Shown piece after piece: positions 39,209 through 49,657 of a stretch of 64,000 bases of DNA (its first letter is position 1; each line of letters opens with the position of its first letter). Source of the stretch: Phytopythium helicoides (taxonomy: Eukaryota > Oomycota > Peronosporomycetes > Pythiales > Pythiaceae); the NCBI GenBank assembly GCA_024867545.1, contig JANFNE010000032.1:434001-498000 (forward strand). The letters are read 5' to 3'. The translations under genes and the position numbers were made by a program. The notes under the pieces are model-generated. The model searched no databases and was not told where the DNA came from. It was given only the letters and a program-made list of their open reading frames with translations.

Positions 39209-42200
39209 TCACGGCAGCTTCTTGTCACGCGATGAGACCACTGACTGTGATCGAATGCGTGCGGTACGCGCACCAGTGCTGGACTGGTTCGAGGACTTGC
39301 TCGCGGCACTGCTATTGCTACAAAGACTGCTGGAACTGCCTGACGAAGCCAACTGCGTCTTTGAACCACGACGCGACGAGCTCCGCCCGCTGTCCACGAC
39401 CGTAAGGTCGAGATGCATCAGCTCGGTGTCCGTATTCACCATATCCAAGATCATGTTCTTCATGTCGTGACCCAGGATATTGAGGTCGTAGTTGCCGCTT
39501 TCGTTATCTGTCCACTTCTGCACTTCGACGCGCAGCGCGGCAAGACGCGCCGGGTACTTCTTGGACATCCCCTTGCGGAACTTTTCTTCTTCGAGGAGGC
39601 GCAACGAACTGCCAGAAAACCGAGTCTTGTCGCTTGCCTTTTCCTCAAACTCAGCGATCTGTTCTTTGATGTGGTTGATGCTGTGATACAGCGTCATGAT
39701 TGTGTGAAGCGACCGAAGCCTCACACCCGCCGATTTGACTGCCTCACTCACAACGGAGACGTGATCGATTGCTTCTCTGAGCTGCTTCAACTGCCGAGCG
39801 CCATATGAAGGTGCATAAATCGTGTGGAGCTCGTCGTAGTCCGGGTCAAATTCAGAAAGAAGAGAGTCGGCACATTCAGAACTTGAGGTTGAGCCTGTCG
39901 AGGCTGTGGTGGTTTCATCGGAATCGCTTCCCGTGCTTGAGTACACGTATTTCTCCAAGATTGCCCGCGACGGATTTTCCTCCCCGCAGTCTTCACGGCC
40001 AATAAAGAAAGTCACGCGCTGCGTTGCCGAGTCGATTCCGTACTTGTCAAACTCGCCGTTGATCGAGCTCAGCATAGTGCAAAGCGCTGCCTCCATGTCT
40101 TGCGTCAACTTCTCCAAGCGGTATTTTCCTCGCGCTAGTGCATCGTAAAAACAGCCAAAATCTTCTTCCGAGACAGGATCGACGGCAGGAAGAACAGGAA
40201 CCACTGTTTCAGGGTGATCGCTTCCTTCCTCAGTCTCCAATGTACGCCTTGCAGACTCTTTAGCTTCTTCCATAAGCTTATCAGCCTCTTGAACGGTCTC
40301 CATAAGGAATGACAACGCCTTTGACCGACCTTCGGATATCATGGCAAATGCATCCCGAACACCCGCCAGCGTTTCAATGCCCTTTGTACTGATATCTCTA
40401 ACTCCTCCGCCATTCTCCACAACCATTGCCGCAACGGCTTGAATGCGATCACCTTCAGTACTGGTATCAAACTCATCAGCGCTTGATCGCCCGGCAAAGA
40501 AACTACGAAGTACAGAGATGATGTTTCCCGGGCTCAGTCGAATCTCCTCTGCTATCGATCGGATAGAGCCCAGGAGGTGCTCAACCTCACTAACACGCTT
40601 CGTCTTTTCTCGCAGCAGTGCACTGAGTAGCAGCTCGTCTTGCCGGAGGCATTCCGTTGAAATTGCTTTATCATTCGATGCCACAAGGCTCTCGACGAGG
40701 GATTGGAGGACAGTGAGATCGGTTTTGGCTTGGCCTTTCAGCTCCTTCCACTTTCCTAGCTGGGTCATACTTCTTTGAACAGCACACAAGTCGACGTTTT
40801 GCAGGTGGTCTTGCGGCACGTGACGGAGTTCTGCTAAATCATTGAGCTTCAAGTCGTCGAGCAACTCCTGGACGCGGTCTAAACCAGCAGTGCGAGCATC
40901 GACGCGCAGCCACAGTTCATCAGTAAGGCGAGATCGAAGGCGCAGGAGATGCTTCTCTTGTTCTAGCAGCGTTCTTCCAGCGACGGAATGCAGCATTTCG
41001 AGATCGATTGGGCTCTCCACGTCGAGAGCTGTCTCAAGCAATTTCACTACGGTGTACGCATCTCCAATTCGTTTCTGAAGTGTTTCGCGGGCGGCTTCCA
41101 GACCTTCGAGCTCCTCGGAGCATTTTTTCAGCAACAACTCGTTGATGTCATTGAATTTGCTGGCCTGGTCCTCGGCGTTGAGACCTAACTCGGTCCAAAT
41201 TTCTTGGCATCTCTGAATCCATTCACAGACAGTCAGTCAGTCGACAGCGTGATTAGAAAGAGTATAGGCTGCAACTTACATCCATCAGGCGGATAGACTC
41301 TCGCTTCACTTCACTAGCCTTCAGCTCGTCCTCCAACTCTTTTACGCGCTTGTTCAATCGTGCCTCGGCTTCTTCTCGTTCTTTGAGCTGTGCGCTGAGA
41401 TGCAGCTCTCGTTGATGAAGGGTTTCGATCTTTTCATCTGCGGCAGCGTACTTTTTCGCCAACATGTCTTCTTGTGCTTGGCTCAGCTCATTATTCGAAC
41501 CTGCACTCGCATTGAAGGATGTGATCATATCGAGTGTATCAAGCAGCTCGCGTTCAAATTTCGCCGTGAGCGCGTTTACTCGTTCAAGTTCGCTGGAAAC
41601 TTCAACGTCGGTGCTCGTCACACAGGAATCTGCTGGCTCGTTTCCGTCGACACTTTCAGGCTCTTCAAAGAACGCCATATACACCCGTTTCTGCGAGTAG
41701 ATCTCTTCGATCAAGCGTTTGATGACACTTTTTGCAACATCAAGTGACGGCACCGAGTGGACCAACGAAGACATGCTCTGCTGGCTCTCTCGTCGTGCAC
41801 GTAGTGCAGCCGAGATATCCGCGATATTCTCTTCACAAGCCCGCAATTGTTGCTCGTTTGAGGTTAGGAATTGTTGCTCAGTTATCCCTTCGTCCTCACT
41901 GGCAATCCAACCTTGAATTATATTTTGTAGAAGCATTGATCGTCTGCGGATCTCTTTTGATAAGGAAGCGTTCAGGTCTTCTTTATCAAGCGAGTCCTGT
42001 GGCACATTCGCAATAAGCTCGGTGATTCAACAAATTATATCCATATCACGGAACTCACCCGCATCTGCTCCATGATGTCTTGAAACAGCGTGTATGAAGC
42101 AGACGACATCATCTCATCCTTTGAGAAGAGAGACGACATGAAAGCGATCTCGACCTCGTTCTTATCAAGATAGGATGCCATATCTTTCTCCTCTCCAACC

Positions 42201-44887
42201 AGAAGATCAGCCATCTCGACTAAGTAGCACAGGTTGAATCGATGCTAGGAACAACAGATCAAAGGTCAGTTACTGTAGTACCTCGTTGATCAAGGCCAAT
42301 GTTTTACCTTTAGCTCGCTGGAGCGGATTAGAATGTCAAGTGGACTGGCGAGAGTAGTCCCGGACGGACCCTCAGCCCGCTGACGTAACTTCTGAAGACG
42401 TTCATGCTTCCTCCGAAGGTCTTCGCGGCACTTCTCCAGGCGCTCTTCCAACTCGATCGTACGAGCTGCTCTTTGACACTCCAGCTCCTGAATATCCTGC
42501 TTGACAGCCTTGATCTTATCAGCACATCGCTTGCTTTCTCTCTGGCAGCTTTTCAGCCTTTCTGAGCTTGCATCCTTTGCTTCCATCTCTGCTTGAATAG
42601 CGTCCATTTTCTCTAGAGCTGCAACTAAACCTCGCTTCACAAGCTCTTTTCGGTGCAACTTGGCGTCAATGTCGCTGATCTTGGCGCCAAACTGCTGTCG
42701 ATAAGACGCTTCACTTGCTTGCATTTCTTTGGCCTCGAGCGTCAAGGTTATGATGTCCAGTGTCCGCGAGAGCTGGTATAGCGAGAATGGCGCCATCTGA
42801 ACTGGAGACTCGGTCGTACTTCCATCCTCGAATGTCTCCACTACCGTGTCGTCGCCGCTGTTGGAGTAATCGAAGTCTGACTCGCGAGAGGTCAAGTCTG
42901 TATCGTCGCCGGCATCTTCTGGGGTTTCTGGAGACTCGATCCGCGCTACATCTGCAAACTGAGAAGATAGACTTGCGAGTGCGCGCTGAACTTCAGGTGT
43001 GATGTAGTTACTTCCCCCAGATGACGACCCGGCACCAAGATTGGATACCGCAAGCTGCTCAAGCTTTTTGAGGTAGCCGAGCACAGTTGAGTCGGTGAGC
43101 ATGGCATCAACCATCGCTTCAGCGCGCGATCCGGTAGCTCCAGGTCGGACAAACCTCGCCTTGATGAGTTCTCTGCGGAGTAACTCGTTAAATGCTTTTA
43201 GATTTAACACCTCAGCCGATCGGCTGTCGATATTCTTGACAGCCTTGTTCTGAATGTTCTTGGCGCGGTTTGCGTATTGGAGTGTGTTGTACGTTTCTTG
43301 AGCATTGGAGCTGGCTGGTGACACACATGCACTAGCACAAGCAAAGACAATTATTGGTTAGGAACAATGCCTCGTCATGCCCAAATCATTGTGGTAACAT
43401 ACATGAAGAGCGTCCGGCTGTTGCCGCCCAAGGCGTCTTGGAGTAGTCGCGTCAGCTTGGATGACCGATACGGAACGTGCAAATGGGCAGCTCCTCGCCG
43501 ACGCTCATCTCCGAGTGCGTTGATAACATTTCCCAGCGCAAGCAGACCCACGTTGATTTGGATACCTTCTTTCATTCGGCTGCCTTCAGCCAGGGTCTTT
43601 TTTAGCCGCTCGCTCCCAGCCAGGTCGACGAATGTGAGCTTTGACACCACGGTGGCACTCGGCTCTGGTTCACGCGGGTTAGAGCTCCCCGATTCTGATC
43701 CAGAGTCACTAGCTCGCCGAGGTACAGACTGTCGTCCACGCACTATTCCCTTGGCTGTTGGGGACGCTTTCGGACTGCTTTTTTCATTCGGATTGACGCT
43801 GTGCACAACCTTGACGGTGTATACAGCATGAGAGCGACTCGAGCGCTCGTTCATTTCGGTCCGCCCAGTGATACGACGCAGAGAGCCGATGCGCATTTGC
43901 TCCATTGCGTCTGCTCGGGATCCGACCTTGACCTGAAGTTATCGACGTGTCAGGCTCAAAACGCGTCAACTAAGGGTCCACGTGAATGACCTTACCTCGG
44001 TGAGTCCGATCACATTAACTCCGGCTTTTGTCTCGCGCAGCTGCAGGCTGTCCATAGCACTGTTGTCTTGGTTTGATTTCGAGCTCTGCAGCAAGTCATG
44101 GATCTCTTCTCCGTAGATCTCGAGAAAAGATACGGATACTTGGTGATTGTCCTTGCTCGCCTTGTTAAGCCGGTCAAAGAGCTGAAACAGGAACCGCGGA
44201 ATGAGTCCGTCGTCCGGCTGCAGCGAGTCGGCCGCTTCTGGTCGAGATTTAGACGTGGCTGCAGACGTGGAACGCCCCAGCAAGTGGTTGGCTACCATGG
44301 CCGAAGACGGCATGCTGTTCCCCATTGTGTACGTCTTTCCCGACCCTGTCTGGCCGTACGCAATGACCGTGACGTTGAAGCCCTGCAGGAACGAGTCCAT
44401 CCACGGCTGCAGCGACTGCTCGTACAAGTCTACATGCATCATCCCAGGCGATCAGAGCAACAGCCAACACCTGCAACACCACTGCCGTCAACGCACCATT
44501 CTGTGTCGCCGCCTGTGGGAAGACGTGGTCGAACCTGCCGTTCATCCATCCATCCATCAGCTCCCCCCATCCACCCAAAGGAGCACACCCGCCCACGTAC
44601 GTGAAGCGCTTGTCGTCCTGCAGCTCGATGGACTCGCGCGACGGGTGGCGCAGACTCGCGCGGTCGTTAATCGCCAGCTCGCGCGGCAGCAGCGGCCGCA
44701 CGCGCACCGCCACGCGCACGCTGCCGTCTCCGCGCTGGTTCGTCGCGGTCCTCGGCGGCTGCTGCTGCGGCTCCTCGAGCTCTTCGAGCCCCGCGGGCGA
44801 CGCCACCGCAGCAGACGCAGCTGGAGGCGCTGGCGCAGGCAGCGAGGGCCGCGCGAGGCTCGGGATGCGGCTCGGCGCCTTCCTCAT
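39209..44887 (-). CDS. Kinesin-4-like motor fused to a MAP65/Ase1/PRC1 microtubule crosslinker
   Basis: Eight exons: 44589-44887, 44497-44534, 43996-44429, 43403-43932, 42308-43331, 42059-42244, 41280-42017, 39209-41212. Introns of 41-71 nt keep phase throughout, giving about 1750 aa. Motor (about 58-445): [14 protein letters not shown]-loop GQTGSGKT (138-145), FLEIYGEEIHDLL, NERSSRSHA (285-293), DLAGSE (360-365), [17 protein letters not shown] coiled coil of about 600 residues follows. The last exon starts exactly with the MAP65 opening, RCQEIWTELGLNAEDQ. It continues with LLKKCSEELEGLEAARETL and ends with the PRC1/Ase1 signature EKASDKTRFSGSSLRLLEEE plus KFRKGMSKKYPARLAAL. The join uses a perfect GTAAGT donor and TTCAG acceptor, both phase 0. 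The first intron boundary and the 41-nt intron are the least certain. Likely a spindle-midzone or phragmoplast-like overlap factor. Confidence 0.87.
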
Positions 44888-45311
44888 GGCGCCGGCATGT
44901 AGCGATGTGGCCTTTCTCCTGAGAGGAAACCAAAGGGAAACCCTTTGAACGTCACTCCGGATTGGGGGCGCTTCAGCCAATGACACGCGAGAACGCTGGA
45001 CGCAAAGCGTCCGGATTGGCTGATTTGCCTCTGGGTTTCAGCTGGCGCGAACCACTGGCGCCCAGTATACTAAACTATGGCGTCCCGTGAAACTCCCACC
45101 CACTACAAATATAAACTGTAGTCTAACATTTATTTTAACAGTTCAGAATGCATACAACCAATCGCAATCCTACTCACAAAACATTGGATCTCGCAGGTTG
45201 GCGCTTCAACATCGCCGATGCTTTTCAACGCAGGACGCGAATAGCTCGGCGGCCAACCGCCCGCACGCTCATTGCAGCTCGTCCAGCGCCTCGCAGCAGC
45301 TCCAGGCGGCC
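44888..45311. promoter_or_regulatory. Shared divergent promoter of two kinesin-4-like genes
   Basis: 424 bp between start codons at 44887 (-) and 45312 (+). The part near 45070-45180 is AT-rich (for example tataaactgtagtctaac). Joint cell-cycle regulation is plausible but not shown by the sequence. Confidence 0.5.
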
Positions 45312-48300
45312 ATGAGCGCGCCCCCGAGGCGCCGCAGCTCCACCGAGGACCGCAACCGGCCGTCGCGCGTGCGCGTGGCGGTGCGCGTGCGGCCTGTCAA
45401 GCCCGGCACGCCGCTGTGCCTCGAGGAGGAGCCTCCGGCGCTCTACTTTGGCCACGAGGGCATCAACAAGGACTTTGCGTTCGACCACGTCTTCCCGGGG
45501 ACGGCCACGCAGGAAGGTAGCGTGGAACGTTGTGGATGCAATAGCGACAGCGGGCAGATGGTGATAACGCGTGCCATCGCGACAGATGTGTACGTTGGCT
45601 CCATGCGGCCGTTCTTGACGCAGTTCCTCAACGGATTCAACGTCACGGTGCTTGCCTACGGGCAGACCGGCGCGGGAAAGACCTACACGGTCGGCCACAG
45701 GGCTTCCTTGAGCCCGTGTCCGTCGCCCGATCAGCCTCGGAGCGCCGACAAGCCGGCGTCTTCCTTCGCTGGTCCGGACGATGGACTCATACCACGCTTC
45801 CTTATTGATCTGTTTGACGCGCTACGCAACGAGCCGAGCGTCAAAAAGATCCACGTGTCGTTTCTTGAAATCTACTGCGACGAGATCCACGATCTGCTGA
45901 GCAGTGCACGGGGAGGAGTCGGTGCTCACCACGCTCGAGCCAGCATGGGCGGTGGTATAGGTCTCAGCTCTATCAAAGAACGTCCTTTGATCATTCGAGA
46001 CGCAGAGCATCGCGTTGTAGTGGAGAATCTGACGCAGGTGCAGGTGGAGACCGCAGCCAAGGCTCTCGAGCTTATGAACATTGGGCGTTCCCGCCAAGCC
46101 ACTGGGTCAAACGCACTGAACGACCAGTCAAGTCGCTCACACGCCATTTACACAGTCGAGGTCTCCCGCAAGTTCAAGGCCGACATCAAGAACGCCAAGT
46201 TGACGTTTGTGGACTTGGCTGGCAGCGAGCGACTGCAGAAAACCAACGTGCAGGGAATGTGCATGACCGAGAGCATCCAGATCAATGGTACGATCAGCTC
46301 CTTTGCGTCGCATGAGGTGAATTGACGTAGCTTACTTGTATGCGTTTCCTGCAGTTGGCTTACTTGCGCTGGGAAACGTCATCAATGTGCTCGGTGAAGG
46401 ACGACAAAAGCGCCGGCGAAGTATCGACTCGAGCGGTGCGAATGGTGACACCGTATCCTTTGTGCCGTATCGAGCGTCCAAACTTACTCGGCTGCTCCGT
46501 GAGGCACTTGGCGGAAACTCCATGTCTCTGTTCATGTCCGTACATTGTGTCGTTATTTTTCTTCATGAGGTATTGGATCATCTGACCAGCGCTTTTGCAT
46601 TCCTCTTGCAGTGCATGCGTGTCGCCAGCTACATCGAACAGCAGCGAAACACTTTGCACACTCCGATACGCCGATCGAGCGCGCGGTATCCAGAACAAAG
46701 CGCAGCAAAATGTTGAAGCCCTGACCCAAAGTGAAGCGGGATCGCCCGTCAACCCTGTGGTTAGTCCTCGTCGGACACTCGCGCGAACCGCGAGCGAGAT
46801 TGAAATCACTCGGCTTCAGGAGCAGGTCTTGATGCTCAAGCACCAGCTCGATATGGCAACCGCCGCAGCAGCAGAGGCAGTAATTCGCGCGACCACTCCC
46901 AAAAAACCTGATAGTCCATCAAAATGGACGACACCGTCCAAGCTAGTCCGGCCTTCGATTACGTCTCGCACCCCGAAAAGCTCAGGATCACCTGAGTCTG
47001 CGTCAGTCACTCGATCAAAGTCACAAGGGCAGGCTCCGAGTGTCAGACCGTCACCCCTCAGTCGTAGTAAGAGCCAGAGCGCTGCTGACAATGACGAAAA
47101 TATGAAGACAACACCAGTTGTCCAGAGACCATCAATGTTAGTCCGACCACGCATTCACTCAGTCGACCGAACAGCTAAACTAGAGTTACCAGTGAACGTT
47201 GACGACACTTCATCAGCTCCAGCACCAGCGCCACCTAAAAGAAAGTCATCAGCGTCAACTCTGGCATTCAAGCTATTCGCTGATCAGGTTAAATCAACCT
47301 ACACATCCAAAGAGAACGAGCCACTGAAGGAAGAGCAAGTTATGCTCGCTTGTCATGTCGACAATGTGGAGGAGTTTGCTACCCTGAAACTTACAGCACC
47401 GAAAAGCAAGTCAGAGCTTGATTTCTCGCCTGATTCGTGCAAAACTGGTGAGTGCACAACCGACACTGTCAAGCACCAAACTCGTGAAGACATCTGCATC
47501 GAAAAACTGCCCAAAATCAAGAATGGTCTCGGACAGAAGAGTCGCACCTGCAGTGACAGCTCTGATGAATCGGTCTCACAAGCGATAGCTCCGGGCTTTA
47601 TTGAAAAGACAAACACCTCGCCGACGCTTCTACGTCAACCGAGTGCAGTTGGTGACTTTGTTCGCCGGCAATCTCCTCCTTCGCGATTACAGACTCCGCG
47701 CGCCGGGATAAAGAGTGAAAATTCGGCACTGAAGTCGTTTCTTGCTACTGTAAAAGCACCAATTCCCGCGCCACCGCCATCACCCACTCCAAGTGCGCCA
47801 AGTCCAGAGCGGGTCTCTGTGCCAGCTCCTGAACGACGAATCTCGGCCCGAAGCAGCAAGCTCCTTTCCTTTCTTAAAAATGTTGGAGGATCTGGCCGTG
47901 CACTTGCGGCATCAGCTGATACTAACCCCGCTAAGGAAGTGGCTGCCACATCGAACAAATTTGAGAATAAGGCACCCGCTGACCAGGTCTCTGAAAGCGC
48001 TGACACAAATCTGCAATCTTCAAACGATGAGCATTCATTTGTAATAGTTGCTGAGGAGATCTCTCAGGTAGAAAAGACTCTGATCAACGCTCCAAGCCCA
48101 ATTATGAGGGCACATGCAGAAAAAAGAGTCGAGACCAATGAACAGTCGACTGCTAGCATATCAAGCCCAAATAAATCCAGTAATGCCCTAAGCCAGTCAC
48201 TTCCTGCTCGCGTGGAAATATTGGCTCGCAATGATGTCGCAGCAGAATCCAAGCTGCAAACTCCTGTCTCAATAATCCCGGATGATGCCAGTGTAGTTCA

Positions 48301-49291
48301 GACAGATCCGACGGTCGAATCGGAAGTTGTCGAGCTCTCTGTGACGAATTTTGTCTACCCTCGTGGCGCAATTTTTCCTGAAGAGCCTATGGATTGGGAA
48401 CTAATTGATATTCCAAAGGCAACCACCGATCAAAGCACCCAATGCGACGAATTGATGAGTATTCCCGAGGTACATCAGACACACAGCCTTGATGAGAAAA
48501 AAGCTTCCGACTTTGTTATTGATCGTTACGACTGGCGTGGGGCCATCCGTGACCACTACAAGCAGCGTCAAGGTTCATCCACTCGACGGCGTATAGGAGA
48601 TCGCGTGCGTCCCATCAAGTTTATTCCCCTCGACCAGGAAATAAAAGAAAACAACCAAAACGAAATGGCGTCGAGAGACGTTCCACAGAAGTGTCAGCTG
48701 GAACAACTTCTTGGGGATATGCGTGAGCTCGTATTGGGAAGTACGAGCGAAAAGATTGATGACGACGGGAATCAGAGCCACGACGAGCCACTCACAATCA
48801 CAACATTCACTGACCAGATGGCAATGTTACTTCAGTCGCAATCGCAATCGCAGCAACGCGTTGAAGTCTTGAAGCGCCAGGTCCGCCACCTTGCTAGGCT
48901 GCTTGGAGTCTATCCAGTTGGAAAGCACTTGCCAGCACTGCCTGCTTTAATTGGGATGAATTCTTTTGAAGCAATAGCAGCCTTGGCAGACGACCAACTT
49001 GGGAGTTTTACGCTTCGATACCAAGAATCGATTTTGCAAGCGGCGTTGGCAGAAGGTGAAGCGATTGTAGTCGAGCGTATCCGAGCCCGCGTCCAAAACT
49101 ATGAACAAGCTGCTCAAGCAAGCGGTGATGATCGACCACCTGTTGACGTTTTTCTAGCGTCGGACCAATATGCAGCCTGCCAATCTGCTCTCCCTCTTGG
49201 CCGCAAACAGCTCCTCCCGCTGGTGATGACTGGGTGGATCTCTGTTGTTCGTGCAGACTTGGACGCAGAGGTTGCTTGGCTCGCGCTTTGA
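45312..49291 (+). CDS. Kinesin-4-like motor protein with unique C-terminal domain
   Basis: Four exons (45312-45516, 45586-46287, 46355-46535, 46612-49291), about 1255 aa. The first 69-nt intron has no stop, so the frame reads through it, but splicing restores the family stretch [14 protein letters not shown]. Motor: [13 protein letters not shown]-loop GQTGAGKT (94-101), [71 protein letters not shown]. The third intron has an unusual GTCCGT donor. The stalk is long, Ser/Pro-rich and mostly disordered, with short coiled coils ([31 protein letters not shown]). The last ~110 residues form a compact helical region I do not recognise. It is head to head with the kinesin-MAP65 gene and shares the motor type, suggesting an old local duplication. 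No MAP65 part is present. Confidence 0.87.
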
Positions 49292-49657
49292 ATCGTCCGA
49301 AAGAAGGACACAACTACAAAATGCCTTGAAGCTAAATAACTCGACTACTAACGCTCTTCGAACTATAGCAAAGCACATCTGAAATAACCTTAAGATACCT
49401 GTGTGAGCGACGCAGCAGGCAAGCGGATGACGCAGTCGGCGGACCTTCCAACGCACTCACGGCCACCGAACGAAAGCTCTGCGCGGCTCACAGTTCACAG
49501 TCGTCCATCGTCGCGCCATCTCGCTTGCCTGCTTCGACGCTTGCACTGGTCACGTCGCCTCTATCTTCTAACTCCTTGATCCCTCTAATATGACCCTCCG
49601 TCATGCTACAAACGTACCTGTGAGTTACAGGCTTTGACCCTCATCTGGCTCTCTCGC
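49292..49657. other. Convergent intergenic region
   Basis: 366 bp between converging stop codons of the kinesin and the FAD oxidoreductase. No gene or structured element was recognised; presumably both 3' UTRs. Confidence 0.5.

Noticed and set aside
39209..41212. Stand-alone MAP65/PRC1 gene
   Set aside because: No promoter-like gap or clean ATG before the MAP65 opening. A consensus intron joins it in phase to the upstream coiled-coil exon, so a fusion is the simpler model.
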